A stretch of DNA of 64,000 bases from Acholoe squamosa (lineage: Eukaryota > Annelida > Polychaeta > Phyllodocida > Polynoidae): positions 12,627,174 through 12,691,173 of the forward strand of contig OX439042.1 of the NCBI GenBank assembly GCA_949317995.1, written 5' to 3'. The notes beneath the pieces were generated by a model that did not search any database, was not told the DNA's origin, and worked only from the letters and a program-made list of their open reading frames with translations. Shown here piece after piece: positions 54,104 through 63,750 of the stretch (positions are counted from its first letter, which is position 1; every line of letters begins with the position of its first letter). Made by a program: the position numbers and the translations under genes.

Positions 54104-57100
54104 CTGAAATGGCCAATGAGTAACATATTAAAGCTAAATACATGTGAAGATGAAGTGCAGTACATCTGGTGCCACAATTTTGGGTGATTTATGATTTCAA
54201 AGTTGGAACTCCCAGGACAAGAAAAAGGAAAATTCTTTACTACTAAGAAATTTTCCCTATGTGATAACCTCTGAAACCCAGAATGGAATGACATCGTTGG
54301 GATTTCCAGTGTTGCCACATGCTCTTGACCAAAATAAAATATTGGCACATTCAACTTAAAGTATGTATGAAAGTAAAATAAAGTATGAATAAAGTATAAT
54401 CATGTCTTCTGAAATGCTGTATTTCTATGAGATTTAAGTAATTTCTAAGTTGTTTGCTAGGGTTTCACCTTAGTGGTGAAAGTGTGAAGAGAATTTTAAG
54501 TGAATTTGCGCGTGTCAGTGCGGAAAAAAAATTCATTCCTCATTAGGCTGAAAGTTTGGCAAGGTGTGCTTGCTGAAAATAACTGTTAAGATTCTAGAAT
54601 GTTGCAACTTTTATTGAAATTAAAGCATCAATTTCTAAGATCCTCCAAAATCCTCTCAAATTTCTCCATTTTTCTTGAAAATAAAGTATAAATAAAGTAC
54701 TGTAATATCCCGCGTATAAGGCGCAGCTCGCATATAAGGCGCCCCCCAACTCACAGGGGGGCTGTTTCGCATATAAGGCACCCCCCCTGAGGGGAGATTT
54801 TTGTCAATTTAGTACTGTTCTATAGTAAAAAATACTCCCCCTATAAGGCGAACCCCAAACTCAAGGCAATTTACCTCCCACGTATAAGACCCAGCAGCAT
54901 TTTGTTTGGCATATAAGACGCGCCTTATACGCAGGAGATTACGGTATCTGATAAAATTAAAGTATTAATAAAGTATAAATTTGCAAAAATGATAAAATAA
55001 AGTATTTAATTTAATTAAAGTACAATGTGGCAACACTGGATTTCCTATTTCCAGAAAAAGCCTGCCTGAATCAACTATGTAGCCCTCAAATGCTATGTAA
55101 GTTAAGAAAGTTGAGTTTACCTCGAGTAAGGTATCATTGGTGGTTTTCCCATGCTGTACAGGACCATCTTTCCTGCCATCTGTAAACATGAATATTGAGG
55201 AATGTAAATATATCAGTATGGTCATGCTAACATCAACAGTCTCTAATTGACAGCTTTAAAATCTAATCTTTCAGGGGCTTTATGTTTATCCACTATTCAA
55301 ATCTATTTTAAAACATCAGTTTTCCACTCACCTAATTCATAAAGGCTGCCCTCCTTGTGGATGAAACAAATGAAGTGGAAGTTGGTCTTCTCGTCACGAT
55401 CTGGTGCCTGAAGGAAATGGTATGATTTGAAGCACTACAATATGCAAATAAATGCCTGCAAGCTCCAGACGAGGTAACGAGCGTTTTTGTTTGAAAAAGC
55501 AGTAGGATAATGTGATTATAGGGCGGGGTCTGTGGTGTATCATCCCTGGGGCCCAAGAAAATTTGCAAATCTATAGGCCAAATCTATAAGATGAATTTTG
55601 GTGATTTTTGAGGATGTCTCTGTTTGGAATTTTTCTAAGACCCTCCTCAATATGAATGTTAAAATGATCTCAATTTATCTGGGTGAATCGCAAGATTGAC
55701 CCAGGTAGATCTAAAAATAAGTATGAAATAGGATCAAATATTTCAATATTATGGTAATGTACTTACAGCAGTCTGACCCTCATTAGCACTTGACTCATGG
55801 GCAGCTCCCAGTGCCTGAAAATAAAGCATTTCCATATTTACAAACAACTGGATTACTTATGGGGAAATGATTATTTCCTTTTTTGTTTGTGCACTCTAAA
55901 AAAAAATGCAAGAGAAAGATGACATCTGATATCTCTATTTTTTTCTCTTCTAAACTATACTGAAGCAACTGTACAGACTTTAGTATAGAGGATATGTATT
56001 GATCACCTCAGCATGAAATAAAACATCAATCAATCATTTAAGCAATGTTGGTAATTCAAAGTTCTTGGTCAACCTTTTGCTGGAAATTTATAGTGTAAAT
56101 ATGGGAAATGCATCCCTGGGATATTTTGAACTAAAATTACTTAAAAAGGGCAGGTGCGAAGTTTCAGTGAGAGCAATCTGCAATAAGGAATGAGTGAGGC
56201 AAAGGTTTGATCACTAACTTTGTCTGTCTCCATGTAGGCCGCACGCTCTGCTGGGCTCATCTCCTTGGTTGCTTCATAAAACTTACCAAAGTGAGCATCA
56301 GCTGGGAGGAGAGTAAAATTGAAGAATTTCTTTAAATCGTGACAGACAGAGGGATCTACATATGGGATGCAGGACTTCATGTCTTGTTGCAATAATTTCA
56401 GAATGTTGGTGTAATAGATTATCTACTCAGTAGTCAAATGCATACATAGATTGTCTGTTCAATTCACCCCTCAATTTATAAGCTCAAACTCATATGGTAC
56501 ATCATAGCACATCTCCCTAACTTTGCAGATGAAGCAGTTCTACTACAGTACTTTTATTTCCTGAAAGAGCCTCAGCTATGAGGTAGGACATGGGCATAAC
56601 TAACCTGTGATGTTGAGCTGTTCCCTGTTGTTGATAACAGCGTGCAGCAGTCCGATGGTGCCACATGCATTACCAATGGTCTGCTTCATGAAATAAAGAC
56701 CATCACCTGGTGAGGTCTTAGAACCAAGGGGTTCCGACTCCGACTAAGGGCAGAAAGTGAATAAGAGCGATAACATAGGAATGCAGAGTAATGAAACATT
56801 TGGAAGGCAAGCATACTATAGGGTTGCTTTTTAAATTCTGTCAATTTTATTCCATGATCAATAAATTTGGGCATACAGAGGAAGTCAAGACTATTGATTT
56901 CTGAAAGATGGGAATTATACATGAAAATTTTAGGAATCTAAGTTGCATATATTGTTAGTCTACATTTACTTCGGATCAGAAAATAATTGGTAGAAATTAC
57001 ATATACAACTATTGAAATGTGACATATTTAATCTTTATATAAATGTTAAGTTTTAGCCATTAGATGTGTACAGGACACTTGCTCAAGCATGAATGTTTAT

Positions 57101-60100
57101 AGTCTACATCACAGAACCTCAGTGTGGCTGCACTTATAAACATAGGTTTTATTTGGGAAACTGTCATTCTATAATAATCTTAATAATCACGGTCTAAATA
57201 TTTCAGCACAACTGAAGTTCAATTAAGGATACTTTTTTTGAATATCTGATACAGGTTTTAGTTTTACATTGTTGACTACAAGAGGACACAGTGTGCACAT
57301 TGACTATGTAAAACACTTATGGGGCCGCATGATACCTCATCTTCCTTAATTATCTTGATGCAGCAATATGGCAAGTGCCTTATGGCCTTATCATAACTGC
57401 ATGAATCGAGCACCAGTGAGTAACTCACCAAGCACCACTGGTGAGTAACTCACCAGACAGCACCGGTAACTTACCATGACTGCTGCAATTATGCATCCTA
57501 TTGACAAAAAATTACATTAATGCACCATGATGCCCTTAATAGTCTGAAGGGGTTAGAGACAGGGAATGCCACAATGTGAAAATGTTCCAAAACCAGCAAA
57601 TTATGTCAGTAACCACCATTGGATAAAGTAGCAGTAGCAAAATGCCAATCATGTCTTGGTGAATTTAGATCAGTTTTGATTTATCAGTCATTTGTTTTTT
57701 TTTATCTATGATTGAGAAATTTTGAACGCAGGTATTATGATTTGTTAACACTTCCTTTAGGTTGAATCTAAATTCACTTTCAAAAGGCGTTGCGACTCCA
57801 CACAAAGCATACGATATAAAGGCAAACCAGGGAGAGCCAAACCAATGCATGATAATCCTCTTGAGGGATTTGGAATAACCAGAAAGGTCCCTCTTTCTCC
57901 TCTCCCCTCTGATTTAAGAAAAATCAGTAAACCTGGATGTTACGCCATTTTTACCTTTTCTGTGATGGGGTAGAGCAGCATGACAGCGGCGACAGGACGG
58001 GGTACCATCATGAGTAGGTCAGGATCTAGGCCGTAGATATCGGTGAACTGCCATTTGTCGGTGCTCATACCCAGGCCTGCCACATACTGCATCCAACAAC
58101 GACATGGGAATACAAGCGTCATGCAGCGCAAATCATACAGTGTACTGGTACGCATAGGCCACACAATGCCAGCATGGTCTGTACATATCACATTCAAAAT
58201 AGGTTTTCAACTCTTTTTTTTTCTTTTAAAATATAACTTTACTGAATTTTTCTTTTCATGAAATAGTAATTTAAAGAGGCTGGCAGAGTCGGCACTCTTA
58301 ATGCCCCAGAACATAAGGCAAATTACTATGAACAAAAAAGAGTTGATGAGGACATCCAAAGACCAACTTCAGAAGATTGCATGGCCTCCCACAAATAAAG
58401 AACAGCACATTTGCCAAACATATACCAATTGGAAGCCTGTCAAAGCTAGCCTTTCTAATAACTGACCACCTATACCCATCACATGTATGACAGTTCTACA
58501 AGCTAATTCCCTGATTTAATGCTCTTAATGAAGACATTCCCATATCCAGGCTAGCTTTGAGAAAAGCGGGACATCTATAGAGGAGGGTGCCTGACAGTTT
58601 ATCGACATTGAGGTGTGGGACGTTGCAGCGTCCAAAATCAAAACCCTCTGACAGTTTAATGGTGGCAGGGTGCACTAAGTCTGCATCTTTTACTGTCATC
58701 ATGAATGCACCAATGCAGAACTGACATCACATTTACCACCACTGGTTTGGTGAATCAGTTCTTTTCATAGAATATGTATCAAGCCCCCAGGGTTGGAATC
58801 AATGTGGTCTAGGAAGGTGACGTCAGAGCTGCATTCTCATATCATGACAATGAGAAATCAAACTAAGCACATTGAAGCACTATGCTGCCTTCAAAAGTCA
58901 GGGATTGGTGTCTTTTTTATTCAGAGCACCTTAATAGTGGAAGGCTGTGAGACTGGTCACCACACATCCTTGTAGGGTAATACCTGTTCTGCTTTAGGGG
59001 ACAGTAACATGAGTGCCAGGACGGGCCGGGGCACTGATTTGAGTCCTTCCTCAGTCAGATCATAAAGATCGACAAACTGGTAGTCCTCCGTCACACCCAG
59101 GTTTTGGATGTACTGAGGATAAACCCAGCAAGCAGCAGTATAAGGGAAAACCATTCAGAAAAAGAGTCAGAAGTCACCAAAATCAGTAGCATAGATTTGT
59201 AGATTTCATGTTTTCTGTTTTTATTTTGTTTTCTTTTTATCAGATCTAAATGTTCACACACTAGCAGGTACAATGAGACTCTAAACCTGCTGGTGATAAA
59301 TGCCCAAAGAAATCCAGAATTTGACACCACTCCTGCTCTATCAAAGAGCAGGACTGATGGACATTTAAATAAGTCAAAGTAATTCTATGAATGTGAAACT
59401 ATACAAAAAGTGAAATGCTCATACTTGCAATGATGCCGGTGTGGCATTAGATAAGTTCCGGGGTGGAAATAAGTTCCAGGAGTAGGGTTCTATAAATTTA
59501 AGTTTTGTTATGATGATTTTGATATAATGATCACTTTTCCTATGTATAATGGACCTATTCTACAAAAGTATTCAGAGTTACCGCGCCAAGCTATTTACAG
59601 CACTTTGCTTTTTTTAGAAAACAGTAAGAAGTGCTGTCAGTACAAACCTGATGACTCTACTACAGTTAATAGTCCTGTACCCAGTACACGACAATGTCCT
59701 GTATATTTATAATCGGGGCTCAGAGTGTATACAGGAACTACCGTAATCTCCCGCGTATAAGACGCACCTAGAGTTTTGGATTATGCCCAAAAGAATGAAA
59801 TATTCATAACTTTTCTTCTACTGAATGGATTTTCAAAATTTAAAAAGCTATGTGTAGCTCTGGCCTCCCAGACACCACTGGAGCCATCTATGTCATAATA
59901 TGACTTAGGGGGAGTGTAATATATCAAAACGAAGCTCTTGGTGTCCCCCTTGTGGATCCAGGGAGAACCAAAACCTCATGTATAAGACGCGTCTTATACG
60001 CGGGAGATTACGGTATTGCGCAAAAATATATTGAAATTTATTGATGAAAGAACAGGTGTCAAAATTTGCATATAGGCGGGGAGAGGGCTGTCAGATTTAA

Positions 60101-62450
60101 CCTCCCCTTTGGCCTATTTCCTTTCTCTCTGTGTCCCGTCGGTACCATGAACTAGTTGTATCATAAAATGTCACTGAATCTTAATTTATCTTTGTTTATT
60201 ATGTGCTATATATATGAAAAGAGTGGATCTAATGTTAAAATTGTCATAGCATAGCTGTGTGCAGAATACTACCCCGGAACTTAATTGTACCCGGAACTTA
60301 TTTTAAGGTACGCCGGCGAAGAATTGTAATGGCTGGCGTAGGACCTTGGGACGCAGGCCAGAATGGCCTGGCATGACCTCAGCTTTCTAATGGTGAAAGA
60401 ATTTTTCAAATCGGCCTATTAGAAAAAAAGATACCGTAAACTCCCGCGTATAAGACGCGTCCTCTACGCCAAACAAAATGCTGGGGAGTCTTATAGGATT
60501 TTTTCAAGTTGGGGGGGCGTCTTATACGAGGGGTAATTTTACTATAGAAATGTATTGAATTTACAAATATCAGCATTAAAATGTGCGTCTTATACGCGAA
60601 AATGCATGTGCTGAGTTTGGGGTGCGTCTTATACGCGCAGCGCGTCTTCTACGCGGGAGTTTACGGTAGCAGAATTTTTGTGAATTTGTTTTATTTTCAA
60701 CAAATTTCCTCTTTCTTTGAGTTTATAAATATGGGTACATATGGCCTGCGTGAGAGGGAAATGGCCTGTGTAAGATGCCATGACACAGGCCACTCTGGCC
60801 TGCTTTAATAAAAAGTTTTCAGCAACACTGTACTTGGGATAAAAAAAATGGGAAGATTCAATTACAAATTTGATCTCTCCCTTAAACTGAGTCTCGTTTT
60901 TTAATGTGTCCCAATTTGTTTTCATGGAGGAAATGATACATTTCTATATTAGTATACACACATGGCTAATGTAATGTTATGGTGATGGTACCAGTGGCAA
61001 AATGCCTGTGTGACTTATGTCGCAGGGGAATGGTCAATGATTAGCTCTGTTGTATTGATTACCAGTACCAGATGATCCACTGTCCCAATAACCATAATCC
61101 AACATGCATGATTACCGTATTCGACCTAATAAGCACCCTCCAGCCAATGAGCGCCCCCCCAACTCCCCGGAGTCCTTTAGGAGCCTTTTACAGACCTAGA
61201 AAAAGGCATAATTTTCACGATTTTGGAGGCAGTTAAACATACTAAACTACAGTAAAAATAATTTGCAAGTGCCCTGTGTGCTTATTAGGTCGAACACTAC
61301 CCAATTTTCATGATACCGTATTTTAATGACCTTTCCCTCAAATAAAAAGATTCTGTTATGATTATTGAAATGTGTACAACTATAGAGGAGAGCAGCAGGT
61401 TTATCTGCTGCATCTGATGACATCACGATTGATCAAAAAGGCCATCAAAAAACGGTATCATGAAAATTGGGTAGGGAATGTTTCTGGAATACACCCTCTT
61501 AGTCAATGTTAGCATACCTGGTAATAGGGCATAGACCTAAATAGGCTGAAAATTACTTCTTCGAGACGGATCTAGTATTGATGCAAATTTTCAATTTTTG
61601 TATTAATCTTTTTCTTTAAATTACATTCATTTAATTGAAAGGGAAGGCCCCTCTTATAGATGGGGACAAAAATTCTTGTTCCCCCTCCCCCCCCCCCCCC
61701 ACGAGAGAACTGGACTTGGGTCTCCTGCCCAAAAAGGCCAAATCCACTAAACCCCGCCCCTTTGCCAGGCTTTGGCTTTGTTAAAAAAAAATAACCACTT
61801 GCATTCTAATCTACCGGTATTCTTTATGTAAAATATACTAATTCAAGGGATCCGCCTCATTTTTAATCAGATTTGAAAAGTCACAGCATTCATCAGACAC
61901 AATTGCCAAAATCAAGGCCAAGAGAAGTTAAGTCTAATTTTACTCCTTAGGAAGGGTAAGACTCCGGTAGTACTACTAGTAGTAGGGGGCTGCTTGTTGG
62001 TTTCCCCTGCCCTCCCCTTCCCCCCCCCCCCCCCCTTTCATTCGTCGCATTCCTCTTTTACAAAAACTATTAGAGTGATCAAACCATAATCCCCATGTTA
62101 CATCACACAGTGACAGTGGAGTGGTGCCTGGATTGTGTTTTATGATAATTAACAAGCCCAGAGACGGTTCCAGACCAGTGTCGTGACTCAGAGCTCGCGT
62201 CAGCAGGCGTCTTCAGTAAAGCCGGCACCGAGTGAGACCGAGAAAGACGCCGGCCGGCGTCACGCCACCGAGTGTCACCCACCTTGTTAATGACCTGAAA
62301 AACAAAAACAACAAAATTAAACACACACATCGCGAGGTATATTATTCACAGACATGGTGCGACAGAAGTGACGGTTGTAGCGGGTTAAATAATGCGGTAA
62401 TGCCTTACGTCTGGGTTAGATTCGAGCGGGAGCCACCTTATTCCTGCCAT
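54020..62450 (-). CDS. UCHL3: Ubiquitin C-terminal hydrolase, UCHL3 type, 224 aa with one version of the duplicated exon
   Basis: This is the whole gene span; exons are listed separately. It is a peptidase C12 cysteine protease that removes small adducts from the C-terminus of ubiquitin and NEDD8 in the cytosol and nucleus. The order of conserved parts is [18 protein letters not shown], a duplicated exon, then oxyanion Gln83 and nucleophile Cys89 in [13 protein letters not shown], catalytic His163 in NFHFI, and Asp178 in ELDGRK. The coding sum is 675 nt with the 57955 version or 672 nt with the 58984 version, all in frame. Human UCHL3 has 230 residues with Cys95, His169 and Asp184; the uniform shortfall of six lies in the acidic linker just before the Cys exon. 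Sequence favours UCHL3 over UCHL1 (MVPRPV, ELDGRK), though invertebrates often have one gene for both. Confidence 0.95.
54700..54944. mobile_element. MITE, CCCGCGTATAAG family, TA duplication
   Basis: CTGTAATATCCCGCGTATAAG at the left (key part) pairs with CGCAGGAGATTACGG at the right. TA flanks both (54698-54699 and 54945-54946). Inner ATATAAGGCGCCCCCC words repeat. It lies in the last intron of the UCHL3 gene. Confidence 0.75.
55121..55179 (-). CDS. UCHL3: UCHL3 exon with catalytic Asp
   Basis: 59 nt, phase 1 to 0. With the split codon it reads [20 protein letters not shown]; the first residue is the catalytic Asp178. Confidence 0.94.
55332..55407 (-). CDS. UCHL3: UCHL3 exon with catalytic His
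   Basis: 76 nt, phase 0 to 1. It reads [18 protein letters not shown] then EGSLYEL; His163 in NFHFI is the catalytic base. Confidence 0.94.
55767..55814 (-). CDS. UCHL3: UCHL3 exon, crossover-loop part
   Basis: 48 nt, phase 0 to 0. It reads [16 protein letters not shown], the segment of the active-site crossover loop that limits substrate size in this family. Confidence 0.93.
56219..56301 (-). CDS. UCHL3: UCHL3 exon, [14 protein letters not shown]
   Basis: 83 nt, phase 1 to 0, with acceptor CTCCCAG and donor AAA|GTTAGT. It reads [18 protein letters not shown] and then RAAYMETDK, matching the MSPEERA helix of UCHL3. Confidence 0.93.
56605..56743 (-). CDS. UCHL3: UCHL3 exon with nucleophile Cys
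   Basis: 139 nt, phase 0 to 1. The acceptor TTAG itself provides an in-frame TAG just upstream, so the exon start is firm. It reads [15 protein letters not shown], then [20 protein letters not shown] with Gln83 and Cys89. Confidence 0.95.
57336..57353 (-). CDS. Possible 18-nt micro-exon of UCHL3
   Basis: An AG | 18 nt | GTATCA segment, phase 0 to 0, codes IIKEDE. Including it would extend the acidic linker and bring Cys, His and Asp to positions 95, 169 and 184, as in human UCHL3. The acceptor (CATCAAG) is weak and the site lies beside repeat DNA, so this is only a candidate. Confidence 0.25.
57955..58086 (-). CDS. UCHL3: UCHL3 duplicated exon, version B (canonical-like)
   Basis: 132 nt, phase 0 to 0. 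It reads [19 protein letters not shown], then [19 protein letters not shown] and YPITEK, close to the usual UCHL3 sequence of this region. Acceptor GGATGCAG, donor AAG|GTAAAA. Confidence 0.93.
58984..59112 (-). CDS. UCHL3: UCHL3 duplicated exon, version A (divergent)
   Basis: 129 nt, phase 0 to 0, 897 bp upstream of version B. It reads [18 protein letters not shown], then [19 protein letters not shown] and SPKAEQ. It keeps the fold-defining residues (LG, QF, D-Y, VPRPV, MLL-P) but differs elsewhere, and the intron just before both versions is similar (GTTTTCCC / GTATTCCC). The two are probably spliced in a mutually exclusive way; using both would duplicate a structural unit. Confidence 0.9.
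59741..60013. mobile_element. MITE, CCGTAATCTCCCGCGTATAAG family, TA duplication
   Basis: Near-perfect TIRs start CCGTAATCTCCCGCGTATAA and end TTATACGCGGGAGATTACGG. TA flanks both (59739-59740 and 60014-60015). It is non-coding. Confidence 0.85.
60434..60666. mobile_element. MITE, CCGTAAACTCCCGCGTATAAG variant, TA duplication
   Basis: It starts CCGTAAACTCCCGCGTATAA and ends CTACGCGGGAGTTTACGG, flanked by TA (60432-60433 and 60667-60668). Inner GCGTCTTATACGCG words recur. It is a close relative of the copy 420 bp upstream. Confidence 0.85.
61118..61297. mobile_element. Inverted-repeat element, GTATTCGACCTAATAAGCAC ends
   Basis: GTATTCGACCTAATAAGCAC at the left and GTGCTTATTAGGTCGAACAC at the right are inverted. 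The interior is non-coding. It abuts the next element. Confidence 0.7.
61300..61471. mobile_element. Inverted-repeat element, CCCAATTTTCATGATACCG ends, TA duplication
   Basis: CCCAATTTTCATGATACCGT and ACGGTATCATGAAAATTGGG are perfect inverted ends. TA flanks both sides (61298-61299 and 61472-61473). Confidence 0.8.
62283..62294 (-). CDS. UCHL3: UCHL3 12-nt micro-exon
   Basis: The exon GTCATTAACAAG codes VINK, phase 0 to 0, between a long T-rich acceptor (TTTTTCAG) and the donor GTGGGT. It fits exactly between NPD of exon 1 and the Y that opens the duplicated exon, as in the family. Confidence 0.88.
62409..62450 (-). CDS. UCHL3: UCHL3 first coding exon
   Basis: ATG at 62450-62448. 42 nt code [14 protein letters not shown], the standard N-terminus of UCHL3, ending at the donor GAC|GTAAGG. 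Confidence 0.94.
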
Positions 62451-62560
62451 CTTGAATGTTGGAGTGACCTGCCGACAGCAAGCACTTCCGGGTCACGTCT
62501 GTCGCTATTACTGCCGCCGTCTGACGGCAAACGCCGGAACTAAGTGAATGTGTCCAGGTG
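62451..62560 (-). promoter_or_regulatory. UCHL3 5' UTR and core promoter region
   Basis: This stretch is CpG- and GC-rich compared with its surroundings. ACTTCCGGG (62484-62492), on the minus strand CCCGGAAGT, is a consensus ETS site, followed by TCACGTC. This is the pattern of a TATA-less housekeeping promoter, which fits a UCH gene. Confidence 0.5.
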
Positions 62561-62689
62561 ACAGTTTGTTATGTTAACTCGTGTCATGGGGGCATTCTGG
62601 TAACGGATGGGTTGGGCGCGGATTCACCGTCCGCCGCGTCCGCCCCGGGCGTCCGCCAGCAATTCCAACCCGCTCTCCCCCCTTATATG

Positions 62690-63175
62690 GGTCTAGACGC
62701 CTAAAATCGACAGTGTGACATGGCCTTTTCTTAAAATCGACAAAGGACAAGGAGCTTCTAGGGACAAGGACATGGGACAAAAAAGATAGTGTAGTGGTCA
62801 GCGGAAAATGTCATGGAGAAACCGGGACTCGAAGTCGAACCCGGGACCCTCCAACTTCGAAGCGGCTGGTCTTCCTCTGAGCTATTTCCCCTGGCCTGAC
62901 ATTTCCACTTTCCATCCACACCTGGATCGGTATGATACACACTAGGGGGGGCAGTGATTACCCGGAGACCCGCCCCTGGGGGTCTGCCACCGAGTACAGG
63001 GAATTACTGCCCCTACAATAGTAACAGGGGACATGGACTTTTCTTAAAATCGACATGTGACATGGAGCTTAGTGACAAGGACAGAGGAAAATACAAATTT
63101 AGTGACATTTGACATGGGCTTTTCTTAAAATCGACAAGGGACATGGGGACCCCCCATCTAGACCCCCCCCCCCCC
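62690..63175 (-). repeat. TTTCTTAAAATCGACA repeat, copy A (filled by a SINE-like insert)
   Basis: It matches copy B at 63519-63750 nearly base for base, apart from one insertion at 62791-63017. TTTCTTAAAATCGACA words are separated by GGGACATGG text. Confidence 0.85.
62791..63017 (-). mobile_element. tRNA-related SINE-like insert, ATAGT duplication
   Basis: ATAGT flanks it on both sides (62786-62790 and 63018-63022), and copy B at 63600-63630 is the empty site. On the minus strand an A box TAGCTCAGAGG (62874-62884) and B box GGTTCGACTTC (about 62831-62841) mark a tRNA-like unit, itself flanked by inverted GTGGAAATGTCA / TGACATTTTCC words. The T-loop region has extra bases, so it is not a functional tRNA. 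Confidence 0.75.
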
Positions 63176-63342
63176 CCCCTTATGGTAGGGTGGACGGAGC
63201 ATATTTTTAAAACGATATGATTTATTAATGCCCAGGTTACAACTAATTAAAAACACCTCACTACTGAACCCTTTCAGGTTTCAGACAGATCTGAGTCTCC
63301 ATATTGGAACTTGCATGTTGAACATAACCCAGCTATGGCGGT

Positions 63343-63418
63343 GTCCCTGTGTATAATATGATCAAATAATTCACATATATGTCCCTGTGTATAATATGAT
63401 CAAATAATTCACATATAT
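63343..63418 (+). repeat. Direct duplication, 2 x 38 bp
   Basis: GTCCCTGTGTATAATATGAT... is repeated exactly at 63343 and 63381. Confidence 0.9.
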
Positions 63419-63518
63419 TTGTTATAGAATGAATGTTTACATATTGTTGACTGCTTATGGAGCATGTTTGGTGTATTTTAGCACAAGTTTGGAGGTGTTA
63501 GAGCCACAATAACCAAAT

Positions 63519-63750
63519 GGGTCTAGACCCCTAAAATCGACAGTGTGACATGGCCTTTTCTTAAAATCGACAAAGGACATGGAGCTTCTAGGGACAAGGA
63601 CATGGGACAAAAAAGATAGTGACAGGGGACATGGACTTTTCTTAAAATCGACATGTGACATGGAGCTTAGTGACAAGGACAGAGGAAAATACAAATTTAG
63701 TGACATTTGACATGGGCTTTTCTTAAAATATATATCGACAAGGGACATCT
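63519..63750 (-). repeat. TTTCTTAAAATCGACA repeat, copy B (empty site)
   Basis: It has the same text as copy A without the insert. It reads AAAAAGATAGTGACAGGGG across the insertion point. A short TATATA expansion lies near 63728. Confidence 0.85.

Noticed and set aside
57880-57930. Alternative missing UCHL3 linker exon (AGGGGAGAGGAGAAAGAGGG region)
   Set aside because: Bounded by CAG and GTTATT, but 29 nt long, which would break the frame between the fixed phase 0 neighbours.
58496-58702. 68-codon minus-strand frame between the two UCHL3 duplicated exons, considered as a third exon
   Set aside because: Its sequence does not match any part of the UCH fold and it lacks paired splice sites in a usable phase.
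62815-62900. A functional tRNA gene on the minus strand
   Set aside because: A and B box words are present, but the T arm has an enlarged loop, and the unit lies in a mobile insert with target duplications.
62574-63748. Minus-strand frames at 62574-62780 and 63455-63748
   Set aside because: They are translations of the TTTCTTAAAATCGACA repeat.
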